Of a stretch of DNA of 64,000 nucleotides, positions 9,944 to 18,160 are shown in pieces. The notes beneath the pieces are model-generated. The model was not told the origin of the DNA. It worked only from the letters and a program-made list of their open reading frames with translations, and did no database searches. Each line of letters opens with the position of its first letter. The stretch's first letter is position 1. The DNA is taken from contig JAKUTK010000008.1 in NCBI GenBank assembly GCA_022448005.1, forward strand, positions 1 to 64,000, in the 5' to 3' direction. Made by a program: the position numbers and the translations under genes. This DNA comes from Pseudomonas sp. GTDB lineage: Bacteria; Pseudomonadota; Gammaproteobacteria; Pseudomonadales; Pseudomonadaceae.

Positions 9944-9974
9944 GACAGCAGCGGACCTTTCTACCGCTGCTGTT
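9944..9974 (+). terminator. Hairpin between the fcl and wzy-like genes
   Basis: CAGCAGCGG at 9946-9954 pairs perfectly with CCGCTGCTG at 9964-9972 across a 9-base loop, extended by an A-T pair. It is followed by TTGTCC, not a long T-run. It lies directly upstream of the polymerase gene and argues against a coding start inside it at 9973. It may be a weak terminator or attenuator. Confidence 0.45.
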
Positions 9975-10086
9975 GTCCATCCATGGCGCATGTTTCTTCG
10001 CCGCAGTGGGCTGCCTCATCCAGGTCATCAGGATGGGTTGCTCGGTTCTATGTTTCGCCACGTCAATCGGATACTGGAGAGAGCGC

Positions 10087-11370
10087 TTGTTAAGGAAAGT
10101 TCTGGCGTACAAGAATCTGTTGTTCATCCTGTTACTGCTGAACTCGACCTGCTTCTTCCTGACGGATGACAAGCGAGCTGGGATCGCGTACTTCCAGGAG
10201 CTGTTCCTGCTGCTGGTTGTGGCGGCAACGGCCTGTCTGTTCGTGGCGTGGAAGTGGGTTTACCAATCGAAGACCAGCCTGTGGATCATCTTCATGGGCT
10301 GCCTGTTGCCGGTGATTTCTGCAGTACTCGCCAACCTGAACTTCGGCCAACCGTTGCCGTACGGCTTGCTGGAAGAGCGGCGCTTCTTTCATTACCTGGT
10401 GTTCTTCCCGACGCTGTTCCTGTTGATCAAGGCTTCTCCCACCCAGGAAGAGCTGGCGAAATACTTCCTAAATATCGCGCTCTTTTGCGCGACGCTGGGC
10501 TTTGCGTACTACTTTGGGATCATTCCTCAAAACCAGATCGCCTCCTTTACCGTCGATGACTGGACGCAGTACGAGGATCTGCTGCGACCGAATCGCTTCC
10601 GCATTGGCTCGCCGTTCGTGACCATTGCCGTGTTCATGGTGATGTACAGCATGAAGGACCGCGTCACCCTCGGCCGGCTGGCAATCCTTCTCTACTTCGT
10701 CGCCTACCTGTGGTTGGTCATGCAGACGCGCCAGACCATGCTGGTCTGGGCGCTGGCCGGAGTATGGATTTTCCGCAAGCGTATCGACTCACTGTTGAAA
10801 CTGAGTGCGCTTGGCCTGGCTGTTCTGGTGGTGTCGTATCTTCTGGTTCCTGAGTTCTACCAGGAGCAGTTCGCACGATTCGATGCCTTGTTGTTCGATG
10901 CGACATCCGGACCTGGGGTACGGGACACAACTGTCTCAGTGATTCTCGACGCTATCAGCAGCAACAATTACTTCGGTATGGGCGCGCTGTCCCTGCAATG
11001 GAATGGGGGCTTTTCAAGGGTCTATAATTCGCACTTCTACCTCGCCGACGTTGGGATATTCGGGGTCTATCACCGCTACGGGTTCCTGACTCCGGTTGTG
11101 GTCCTGATGTTCTATGGCGGCTTTATTTGGGTCATGCGTCAGTGCACGGATAAAGGCAACCTTCTTGCCGCATTACAGCTTTCATTCGTAGTCAGCATGC
11201 TGAATATCACGTTGTCCAACGCACTGACGTTTTCGGGTGATGTGTATGGAATGGCTGCTGCGTTCTTCCTTTATTACGCCAAGTTGCAGACGGCGGATTC
11301 TCCTTTAAATGCAAATCTAGAACAGGTGAATTATGGTCAGTTTCAGTATCGTAACTATAAACTGGAATAA
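10087..11370 (+). CDS. Wzy-like O-antigen/EPS polymerase (O-antigen ligase family)
   Basis: A polytopic membrane protein with about 10-11 hydrophobic segments, beginning KNLLFILLLLNSTCFF. A periplasmic-type loop in the second half (about residues 240-320) carries charged and aromatic residues before the last membrane segments, the layout of Wzy polymerases and WaaL ligases. In this locus a polymerase is the natural reading. The start is uncertain: TTG at 10087 has GGAGAG six bases upstream and begins just before the first membrane segment. ATG at 10033 is in frame but poorly preceded, and TTG at 9973 lies in a hairpin. The last 38 bases overlap the next gene. Confidence 0.78.
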   Translation: MLRKVLAYKNLLFILLLLNSTCFFLTDDKRAGIAYFQELFLLLVVAATACLFVAWKWVYQSKTSLWIIFMGCLLPVISAVLANLNFGQPLPYGLLEERRFFHYLVFFPTLFLLIKASPTQEELAKYFLNIALFCATLGFAYYFGIIPQNQIASFTVDDWTQYEDLLRPNRFRIGSPFVTIAVFMVMYSMKDRVTLGRLAILLYFVAYLWLVMQTRQTMLVWALAGVWIFRKRIDSLLKLSALGLAVLVVSYLLVPEFYQEQFARFDALLFDATSGPGVRDTTVSVILDAISSNNYFGMGALSLQWNGGFSRVYNSHFYLADVGIFGVYHRYGFLTPVVVLMFYGGFIWVMRQCTDKGNLLAALQLSFVVSMLNITLSNALTFSGDVYGMAAAFFLYYAKLQTADSPLNANLEQVNYGQFQYRNYKLE

Positions 11371-12097
11371 TTTTGATGGCCTGAAGGAAACCTATCAGAG
11401 CTTGGCCAGCCAGACTTACCGAAACTTCCGCTGGATCGTCATCGACGGTGCGTCCAAAGACGGCAGCGGCGAGTGGTTGAGGAATTTGCAGGACAGCCAA
11501 GCTGAAATAACCATAGAGCCGGACAAAGGCATCTATGACGCAATGGAAAAGGGGCGGCAGCGGGCTGTTGAAACGCCTGGCTTTACACTGTTCCTTAACA
11601 GTGGCGATTCATTTGCCGATCCGACGGTACTAGAGCGGATCAACGAAGAATTAACGGATGCCACCGTAAAACCAAAATTTGTGTATGGCGACTTCTATCG
11701 CAAGGAAGCCAGTGGTGAATTGAAGCGTACTGCCGCGCGCCCCATTGAGCGAGCACCGCTTGGTTTACCGGCGAGCCATCAAACGATGTACTTCGAGAAT
11801 GAGCGGCTGCGGCAGTTCAAATTCCGCTTGGACTACAAGCTGTCAGCCGACTATTGCCTGCTGCTTGAGTTTCTACAGGGCTTGAATTTGCAGGCCGAGG
11901 TTCTCCAGCTGTCTTTTCCACTGTGTATATTCGATACCACGGGTGTCTCGCATAAACGCCGCTTTGAAGCGATCCGTGAAGATATGGATATCAGAAAGCG
12001 GTTCTTGAAATTTTCCAAACCCAATGCGTTGGCGCTTTACATGTTGCATTACGTCCATACGCACTCCAAACAATTGCGTTCGTCGTTGGGCCGCTGA
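11333..12097 (+). CDS. Glycosyltransferase family 2
   Basis: A 254-residue GT-A enzyme. It starts VSFSIVTINWNNFDGL, has the nucleotide-binding DGASKDGSGEW and then DKGIYDAMEKG, and holds the metal-binding acidic motif in LFLNSGDSF (D-x-D variant SGD). This pattern is close to WcaA/WcaE-like colanic acid transferases. It overlaps the polymerase gene by 38 bases, indicating coupling. The local sequence is clearly more AT-rich than its neighbours, hinting at separate acquisition. Donor and acceptor are unknown. Confidence 0.88.
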   Translation: MVSFSIVTINWNNFDGLKETYQSLASQTYRNFRWIVIDGASKDGSGEWLRNLQDSQAEITIEPDKGIYDAMEKGRQRAVETPGFTLFLNSGDSFADPTVLERINEELTDATVKPKFVYGDFYRKEASGELKRTAARPIERAPLGLPASHQTMYFENERLRQFKFRLDYKLSADYCLLLEFLQGLNLQAEVLQLSFPLCIFDTTGVSHKRRFEAIREDMDIRKRFLKFSKPNALALYMLHYVHTHSKQLRSSLGR

Positions 12098-12159
12098 ACA
12101 CAGGTAAACGATCCAATAAAAATGGACTGTCAAAAGAACAGCCCCCAGCAGAGAGTTAT

Positions 12160-13140
12160 ATGAATTACCGAAGACTTAATGATCATTCGCGGGTGACCAC
12201 GGAATGTGCCAGCAAAATTCCCAACGATGTCGATCTGGTCGTCGGCATACCGAGAAGTGGGATGCTGGTCGCCAGCATCATTGCGCTGAAACAGAATCTG
12301 CCGCTGACGGATCTCTACTCTTTCCTGCGCAACGACGACCTGAAGAAGGGTAGTACTCGCACCTACAAGCATGCCGAACTGGTGAAGCCGAGGGATGCGA
12401 AAAAGATTCTGCTGGTCGATGACAGTATCTCTTCTGCCAAGTCGATGCGTGCCGCGGATGAACAAGTTCGCGCTATTTATGACGGTCAGGTTCTGACCAT
12501 GGCAGTGTTTGCCGAGAAGCATAATCGGCACCATGTCGACATGTATCTGGAGCTGGTGGAGCAGCCTCGGGTATTCGAGTGGAACATCATGCACCATCCA
12601 TTCTTGGCTCAGGCGTGCCTGGATATCGACGGCGTGCTCTGTGTCGATCCGACCAACGAAGAGAATGATGATGGGCCGAACTATCGGGATTTCCTCAGCT
12701 GCACGCGCCCCTTGTTCATCCCTTCGGTCAAGGTCGCGCATTTAGTGACCAGTCGATTGGAGAAATATCGCGCCGAAACGGAGGAGTGGTTGGAGCGCAA
12801 CGGCGTGCAATACGGAACGTTGCACATGCTGGATCTCCCTACCGCGGAAGAGCGCCGGCGTTTGAACATTCACCACAAGTTCAAGGCGGAAGTCTATGCC
12901 AAACAGCCGCTGACACGGTTGTTCGTCGAGAGCGAAGTCAGACAGGCTGTCGAGATCATGAAGCTCAGCCGCAAGCCGGTTTACTGCATCGAAACAAACG
13001 AGATGTATGTGCCCGGGCAGGTCTATAACGTCAAAGCCAACACACTACGGAAAACTCACAGCCTGAAGGCGAAACTGGTCAGGAAGGCCAAATCGTTTTT
13101 GAGCAAATGGGCGCCAGTAGCGTCATCATCGAAGAGTTGA
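12160..13140 (+). CDS. Phosphoribosyltransferase-HAD phosphatase fusion, candidate ribofuranosyl-transfer enzyme
   Basis: A 326-residue two-domain protein. Residues 1-140 are a type I phosphoribosyltransferase fold with the PRPP-binding motif ILLVDDSISSAKS (83-95) and the loop VVGIPRSGM. Residues 150-300 read as a HAD phosphatase: DIDGV (Asp155, Asp157) as motif I, TSR (197-199) as motif II, Lys240 or Lys242 as motif III, and FVES (Glu257) in place of the usual acidic motif IV. In some bacterial polysaccharide systems a PRT transfers 5-phosphoribose from PRPP to a glycan and a HAD enzyme removes the phosphate, installing ribofuranose. This fusion in an EPS locus fits that. A stray nucleotide-salvage enzyme is less likely given the location. 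Confidence 0.75.
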   Translation: MNYRRLNDHSRVTTECASKIPNDVDLVVGIPRSGMLVASIIALKQNLPLTDLYSFLRNDDLKKGSTRTYKHAELVKPRDAKKILLVDDSISSAKSMRAADEQVRAIYDGQVLTMAVFAEKHNRHHVDMYLELVEQPRVFEWNIMHHPFLAQACLDIDGVLCVDPTNEENDDGPNYRDFLSCTRPLFIPSVKVAHLVTSRLEKYRAETEEWLERNGVQYGTLHMLDLPTAEERRRLNIHHKFKAEVYAKQPLTRLFVESEVRQAVEIMKLSRKPVYCIETNEMYVPGQVYNVKANTLRKTHSLKAKLVRKAKSFLSKWAPVASSSKS

Positions 13141-13147
13141 ACGGGCA

Positions 13148-13176
13148 GTTGGTTGTACCGAAAAGGTGCAACCAAC
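13148..13176. terminator. Hairpin between converging PRT-HAD and GH5 genes
   Basis: GTTGGTTG at 13148-13155 and ACC at 13157-13159 pair with GGT at 13165-13167 and CAACCAAC at 13169-13176, with one G-T wobble and a GAAAA loop. Lying between two converging genes, it probably serves both strands. No strong T-run is visible. Confidence 0.6.
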
Positions 13177-13195
13177 CACCGGGTCAGTGATTCAA

Positions 13196-14245
13196 TTAGC
13201 GATTAGGTCCGATGCGACTGCAGTCACCCTGGCCGACGTATTTGCTGAGCACTTCCCACTGGGGGCGGTCTCGGCCGTCCTTGGTGGGTTCAATGGATAG
13301 TTTGTATTTGCCCCACGAGGAGCCTGCTGCCCAATAGGTAATAGGGATGCAGTGTTCCTGAAGATAAGCCAGCAAGTTATCCATGGCTTCAAGGTAACGA
13401 GGTTCGTCGGCGGGAATGCCAAATTCACCGATATGGCCTTGTTTGTCATGCTTGATCAGCCAGTCGATGAAGGGCTTGACGCGTTTGACGCCTAGCATGG
13501 TGTCGAAGTTTTTCTCCAGCGGCTCTTTGTAGTGTCCGCTCCCATGTTTATCGATGTACAGGTGAGCAGAAAAAATCAACTTGTCGGAGGGGTCTTTCAG
13601 TTGCAGCAACGGATCATTGAACTTAGGCCAGCGATAACTGCTGGACCAGAAGTTACCTTCGATGAGCAGGGGCCGCTTCTGGTCATGTTTTCTGATGGCA
13701 TCAATACCGGCCTGTGCGGCTGCCGGCCAGTATTCATCGGCGCCATGTGGCTCATTCATGATGTCGTAGGCATAAAGGCCTTTTTCATCTTTCCAGCGTT
13801 TGGCAACGCGTTCGAGCAGGTCGGCGTAAGCCGATATCGGCACGGCCTCGGTGCCGATGATTTGCTTTCGATATCGGGCATAGTTGTGGATGTCGAGGAT
13901 GATGCGCATGTCGTATTGGGCGGCCTGCTGCAAGGTCTGGTCGATCAGTTCTGCATAGTCCTCATCAAGTTCGGCATTCAATGCTGGCTGCAAACGCTCC
14001 CACATGATGGGGAAGCGGATGGTCTCGATACCCTTGGCTTTCCACTTGGCAAAGTAGCCGGGCGCGGGGAAGAAATAATTTGTTTTATATTTTCCGGGGA
14101 TGACATTGCCGGAAAATGCGGCTCCGCCAATGTTCAAGCCAACCAGATCGATATTTTCCGCATGGCTGGCGGCACTCCAGAGCATAACCGTGAGTCCGAG
14201 GAGTATTCCTTTTGATCGGTTCGAAGCGCTGCGTGTCCTTAACAT
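13196..14245 (-). CDS. Secreted glycoside hydrolase family 5 (cellulase-like)
   Basis: A 349-residue GH5 enzyme with an N-terminal signal peptide (ILLGLTVMLWSAASHA). The TIM-barrel motifs are intact: RFPIMWERLQP, ILDIHNY, the acid/base Glu165 in IMNEPHG and the nucleophile Glu274 in IGEFGIP. It ends with a conserved pair of Cys segments (HCIPITYW and CSRIGP). ATG at 14245 is chosen for AGAGGT upstream and for the signal peptide. It is transcribed against the EPS genes on either side and is a paralogue of the GH5 at 18161-19972. It probably cleaves or edits the exported polymer in the periplasm or outside the cell; the true substrate is unknown. Confidence 0.9.
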   Translation of the reverse strand: MLRTRSASNRSKGILLGLTVMLWSAASHAENIDLVGLNIGGAAFSGNVIPGKYKTNYFFPAPGYFAKWKAKGIETIRFPIMWERLQPALNAELDEDYAELIDQTLQQAAQYDMRIILDIHNYARYRKQIIGTEAVPISAYADLLERVAKRWKDEKGLYAYDIMNEPHGADEYWPAAAQAGIDAIRKHDQKRPLLIEGNFWSSSYRWPKFNDPLLQLKDPSDKLIFSAHLYIDKHGSGHYKEPLEKNFDTMLGVKRVKPFIDWLIKHDKQGHIGEFGIPADEPRYLEAMDNLLAYLQEHCIPITYWAAGSSWGKYKLSIEPTKDGRDRPQWEVLSKYVGQGDCSRIGPNR

Positions 14246-14423
14246 CTCACTACCTCTTTCTGCTCTTGTGGACGATGCCGCGGCTGCGGCTGCTTCGTTT
14301 GTCCGGCGACAGAAGGCAATGTTCATTTTTGTCAGGCGAATCTTTCTGCTTGGCGGCGCACGACGACCAAGATGGGAATCGGGTGCCAACAACTTTCATG
14401 GGTTACAGACAGAGAATCTATTT

Positions 14424-15218
14424 ATGAAAAATCCCCTCGCCAAAAGGATGGATCCTTTGATAGGGAAGCTGAAACTGCTGGAAGAATCGGATACCGGCCC
14501 CTTCATTTCTGAATTGAAAAAGCGCGAAGCGCCGACGATTCTTGGCTTTCTCAATCAGCACGGCTACAACATTGCACAACGCCAGCCGGCGGTGTTGGAT
14601 AGCTTTATGCAGGTCAACTACCTGCTGCGCGACGGGATTGGGATCAAGATGGCCTGCTCATTCAATGGCCGCGATCCCAAGGCCAATCTCAACGGGTCCG
14701 ACTTCATCCCTGAGCTGATTGAAGATCTGGTGGGTGAATCCCATGATCGTTATGAGCTGTTTGCCATGGGTACGCGAGAGCCCTGGTTAAGCGAAGGTGC
14801 GCGCAACCTGTTCGGAGACAGGCGTTTCTACGCCATTGATGGCTTCAAGGCGCCTGAGGAGTACCTGGCGTTCTATCAGAAGCACCATGTGCCAGGCCGT
14901 TATCCAATCATCGTGCTGGCGATGGGGATGCCCAAGCAGGAGCGCGTTGCACTGCATCTGCAAAAGGCGATGGATACCCGTGCGCTGCTGATTTGTGGCG
15001 GTGCGATTCTGGACTTTTCAGCGCAGCGTTTTCCGCGCGCGCCCATGGTCTTTCGCCGTCTGGGGCTGGAATGGGCGTTCCGCATGCTCATTGAGCCGCG
15101 CCGGCTATTCAAGCGATATGCCATCGGTATACCGGTGTTTTTCTTCTACCTGTCGCGTAATGCCTTATCCAGCGCCCGGCGTGTAGGCGGCTGGAATGAA
15201 CTGAAGCGTGAGCCCTGA
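14424..15218 (+). CDS. WecG/TagA/CpsF-family glycosyltransferase (GT26)
   Basis: A 264-residue member of the WecG/TagA family that uses UDP-sugars and lipid-linked acceptors at the inner membrane. Signatures are IIVLAMGMPKQE, GGAILDFSAQRFPRAP and GLEWAFRMLIEPRRLFKRY, the last being the basic C-terminal membrane-association region. The ATG at 14424 is preferred because upstream in-frame sequence lies in the divergent region shared with the GH5 gene; AGAGA precedes it. It sits divergently from the GH5 at 13196-14245, so the 178 bases between them should hold two promoters. It likely adds the second sugar (for example ManNAc or GlcA-type) in the repeat unit. Confidence 0.87.
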   Translation: MKNPLAKRMDPLIGKLKLLEESDTGPFISELKKREAPTILGFLNQHGYNIAQRQPAVLDSFMQVNYLLRDGIGIKMACSFNGRDPKANLNGSDFIPELIEDLVGESHDRYELFAMGTREPWLSEGARNLFGDRRFYAIDGFKAPEEYLAFYQKHHVPGRYPIIVLAMGMPKQERVALHLQKAMDTRALLICGGAILDFSAQRFPRAPMVFRRLGLEWAFRMLIEPRRLFKRYAIGIPVFFFYLSRNALSSARRVGGWNELKREP

Positions 15219-15281
15219 TACGGTCTCGCTGCGACCGCATCGCCATGGATGGCCGCGGTAGCAGGGGGGCTGCGCTGACGC

Positions 15282-16586
15282 CTATCGCGGAATTACCCGT
15301 AACGTCATCGCCAGACTGAACAGGTAGTGCGCCGAGAGCGTGACAGCGTAGATCAGCACAACCGAAGTGATCGGTAGCTCGAGTAGGTGCCCGCTGGCAA
15401 AACAGGCAGCGGTAAGCACCGCGCGTTGCACGTTCAGCATCAAAAGCAGCCGCTGGCCCTGGAAGACCGACAACAGATGCGAAGCGGGCGCGTGCATGAA
15501 CTGAAACAACAGATAGATGGCCAATATCGACGCCATCTCGCCGGCCACGGCCCATTCTGCGCCGAACGCCACCGCAAATAATCGCTCGCCGAACAGCAAA
15601 AGCAGCAGCGTCGGTGCGAGTGCGAGTAACAGCAACCTTTTGATCACCGAATAGGTCAGCGTGCGGATTTCTGCAGGGCGCTTGCGTCCTATCGTGGCGA
15701 TTTCAGCGTAGTACGCCTTGCTGGTCGAATGGCCGAGCAGATTCATAGGCAAAGCCAGAGTCATCATCGCCAGCCCAAGTTGTCCGGTCGTTGTCGGGTC
15801 ATAGAGGGCTGCAGTCAGTAGCAGGGGCGCCTGGCTGGAAAAGATCTGTAACAGCTGTGACGGCAGCCGGTAGATTGGAAAAGTCCGGTAATGCCGGAAC
15901 AGCCACCACGCCCGCAGCAAGGTGACCTGCCGCCAGTAGCGCTTCACATCCGCGCTGAACAACCGCACCAGCTTGAACGTCCCCGCGCCAGCCCCGAGCA
16001 CCTGGCCAGCCAGGAGCCCGAGCGGCTTCATTCCCAGCAATCCCAACACCACCTTGGCAATCGAACCCACAGCGCTCTGCTGCAGTTGTGTGCGAGCGAT
16101 AGCTGCGTAGGCGCGCCGGCGAATCGCCCAGATCAACAAGACTTCGTAGAAGCCGGCGCTCGCCAGTGCCACTACCAGCATCCAGCGATACGGAATCAGC
16201 GCCTCCATCGAGACCTGGGTCAACAAGACGGGGCCCGCAAGCCACAGAACATTACTCACCAGCACCGTTGTTACGGCAACGAAGGCTGCGGCCAGTGCCA
16301 TCAGCGTCATGGCAGTGCCATCCCTGCGAGGCAGCGGAACCGCGAGTTCGTAGCGCAGCGTCATCAAGGGGGTGAGGATCAGCAGCAAAGCGGTAAAGAC
16401 CGACAGGAGACCGAAATGCTCCGGGTTGTAGATTCGAGTGAGGATCGGGATGGAGGCGAGGCCAACTATCCTGGCCAAACCGTTGCCGACGGCAAGGGTC
16501 GCCATACCCTTGAACACTTTGGCGGAGGCGTCGCCCGCCAGTCGTTGCCGGATTGCGAGCAGTTTGCCCGTACGGAGACTATGCAC
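15282..16586 (-). CDS. Second Wzx-type polysaccharide flippase
   Basis: A 434-residue polytopic membrane protein of the RfbX/Wzx group, with the N-terminal motif GLASIPILTRIYNPEHFG matching ITLAFMPVITRIYGPEAYG of the flippase at 5027-6415. About 12 hydrophobic segments are visible. The start is GTG at 16586 with AAAGGAG six bases upstream. It is oriented toward the WecG-like gene (convergent, 63 bases apart). The pair of flippases suggests either two lipid-linked substrates or a merged locus. The first hydrophobic segments are preceded by a basic, Arg/Lys-rich tail of about 25 residues. Confidence 0.87.
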   Translation of the reverse strand: MHSLRTGKLLAIRQRLAGDASAKVFKGMATLAVGNGLARIVGLASIPILTRIYNPEHFGLLSVFTALLLILTPLMTLRYELAVPLPRRDGTAMTLMALAAAFVAVTTVLVSNVLWLAGPVLLTQVSMEALIPYRWMLVVALASAGFYEVLLIWAIRRRAYAAIARTQLQQSAVGSIAKVVLGLLGMKPLGLLAGQVLGAGAGTFKLVRLFSADVKRYWRQVTLLRAWWLFRHYRTFPIYRLPSQLLQIFSSQAPLLLTAALYDPTTTGQLGLAMMTLALPMNLLGHSTSKAYYAEIATIGRKRPAEIRTLTYSVIKRLLLLALAPTLLLLLFGERLFAVAFGAEWAVAGEMASILAIYLLFQFMHAPASHLLSVFQGQRLLLMLNVQRAVLTAACFASGHLLELPITSVVLIYAVTLSAHYLFSLAMTLRVIPR

Positions 16587-16858
16587 CTGAACTCCTTTGC
16601 CGTGAGCGAGCTACGCGCAGCTTGTACAGTTTCGTACTGCGCGTCATGGGTCGAGTTGACCGTTTGGCATGACGCTTGGAGTGCATCCGGCCATAAGAAG
16701 TCGCTCGAAAGGAAAAGTTCTGGTGCGCGAGGGCTGTTTAGTAGCAGGCACACATCGACTTGCGCCGCCGGTTTCAATTGCCGTTTTGACCCTAAGCCTG
16801 CTGATGCACCGCTGTGCATGTGCTAGCCAGCCATGCTGGCTCGATGTGGTTTACACGC

Positions 16859-17431
16859 TCAGTCGATGCCTGGCCCCGACGTCTTGAGTGGCTGGCCAGC
16901 GCCTTCGTCATAGACCAGCTTGCCGTCGCTGAGTCTTGCTGGCGATGTATAGGGATGCACTGTCAGACGTTGCTCGTCCTGGATGTGCAGCACTTCGACT
17001 CCGCGCAGCTTCAACACGTCGGACACCATTGACCGGTGGCATCGCCACCAGAGTAGTTCGGCACACATCATCGCCGTGGGTTGCTCGGCCGCCAGGCGTA
17101 GAAGCTGCTCCAGTCCGCCTACAAATTCGTCGGTGTGCAGGTGTTCGGCGTAGCCGCGAAAAGAGCTATTGCGCCAAGCGCTCGTGCTAGGACCCGGTGA
17201 TGCCCTTCGGCGACCGCCCAGCGTTTCGATCCACTCATAGGCAATGCCATTCTCGACGAGCGTGGCTTGCAGGTTTGCCGACGTGAATTGTGGTAATCGC
17301 CTGGAGCCGGGGAAACGTCGGACATCAGCTATCGCGCGTATGCCGTAGTGCTCCAGCAAGGTGACAAAGGCCGCCGGTGTGCGTGTTGAATGGCCAACGG
17401 TCCAGATTCTGTGTGGTCCAGGCGAACTCAT
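16859..17431 (-). CDS. DUF488 family protein
   Basis: A 190-residue DUF488 protein. It has the family opening IWTVGHSTRTPAAFVTLL, the DVRRFPGSRRLPQF segment and the Cys-Glu...Trp-x-Cys-His-Arg motif (CAELLWWRCHRS). The biochemical role of the family is unknown; the conserved Cys/His/Arg residues suggest a catalytic or nucleic-acid-linked function. Its ATG overlaps the TGA of the preceding DUF2945 gene (ATGA), so the two are co-translated. A gap of 272 bases separates it from the flippase start, in which I see no gene. Confidence 0.9.
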   Translation of the reverse strand: MSSPGPHRIWTVGHSTRTPAAFVTLLEHYGIRAIADVRRFPGSRRLPQFTSANLQATLVENGIAYEWIETLGGRRRASPGPSTSAWRNSSFRGYAEHLHTDEFVGGLEQLLRLAAEQPTAMMCAELLWWRCHRSMVSDVLKLRGVEVLHIQDEQRLTVHPYTSPARLSDGKLVYDEGAGQPLKTSGPGID

Positions 17432-17643
17432 TTCGCTCTGCTCAGCGCGCTGCCCTTGTGCATTGCGACGTGATCGGTCTTGTCGCTTGCGATTTCGTAT
17501 TGGGGCTCATCTGGGCTGGCGTGTCGCTTGTGACCTTTGTAGTCGGTATCGCTGGTGTGCACCTTTACGATACGCCCCGTCACATGCCCCGCTTCCGAAT
17601 TCCAGCGGATGTGATCGCCCACTGCGAACTGTTCTCGACTCAT
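17428..17643 (-). CDS. DUF2945 (tudor-like) small protein
   Basis: A 71-residue protein matching DUF2945/HVA1-tudor: FAVGDHIRWNSEAGHVTGRIVKVHT, ending in ALSRAK, with the family's DEPQYEIASDKT. The fold is a small beta barrel; proteins of this type are found in many bacteria and fungi without an assigned enzymatic role. AGGAG lies upstream of the ATG at 17643. The stop overlaps the start of DUF488 by four bases, making a two-gene unit. This pairing may point to joint function in RNA or stress handling, which is speculation. Confidence 0.88.
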   Translation of the reverse strand: MSREQFAVGDHIRWNSEAGHVTGRIVKVHTSDTDYKGHKRHASPDEPQYEIASDKTDHVAMHKGSALSRAK

Positions 17644-18160
17644 AGATCGCTCCTAAAGCTCAGAAAGCTGGTCAGCAACGTTCCTGTTCGCGCGAAATAT
17701 TGCTCCCTCTCTCTATCAGCGACCGGAAATCGGGCCTCCTTGCGCTTACCGTTCGTCGGTTAACTGATAGCGGCTCCCGTCAATGGCGATAGATAAAATT
17801 CAAAAAAATGACGCTGTCACAACCATAAACGAAACGTTCTAAAGCGGATTAAACCCTATTCAATATGGTGGCACTAAGCCACAAACTAATAGCGGATTAA
17901 TGGCCGGTCAAAATTGTGACGTAGAGTTGGCGTTCTAAAGCCGCCAAATAAATTTTGAATCGTTTTGGAAACCTATTATAAAGACGCCACGCAACGGATT
18001 GCCGGGTTTCACAACTGGTGATCCGGCAGTCGTTGCAACGCGGTTCGTCCGGTTGCGCGAGTGATGCTTCTGCCCCAAGCGCCTGTACGACTTAATTACA
18101 ACTCCCGCCACTTTTTTAAAGGCTTAGGCCTTTTGAAGTATTAAGTTTCGGAGAGACTGC
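17644..18160. promoter_or_regulatory. 517-base AT-richer regulatory leader before GH5 gene
   Basis: No gene is visible. The stretch from about 17760 is much more AT-rich than the surroundings. It holds two copies of CGTTCTAAAGC (17835-17845 and 17931-17941) and two of AGCGGATTAA (17843-17852 and 17891-17900), plus the inverted repeat GTGGC-ACTAA-GCCAC at 17868-17882. Near the gene a short hairpin AAAGGC-TTAG-GCCTTT (about 18118-18133) lies shortly before the Shine-Dalgarno GGAGAG. It looks like a multi-site control region for the GH5 gene. Confidence 0.6.
17955..17982 (+). promoter_or_regulatory. Candidate sigma-70 promoter for the GH5 gene
   Basis: TTGAAT at 17955-17960 and TATAAA at 17977-17982 are separated by 16 bases. 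If used, the leader is about 170 bases long and includes the inverted repeat GCCGG...CCGGC near 18001-18027. This is a consensus match by eye only. Confidence 0.45.

Noticed and set aside
15891..16826. 311-residue plus-strand frame opposite the second flippase
   Set aside because: Polar, Gln/His/Arg-rich shadow of a membrane-protein gene.
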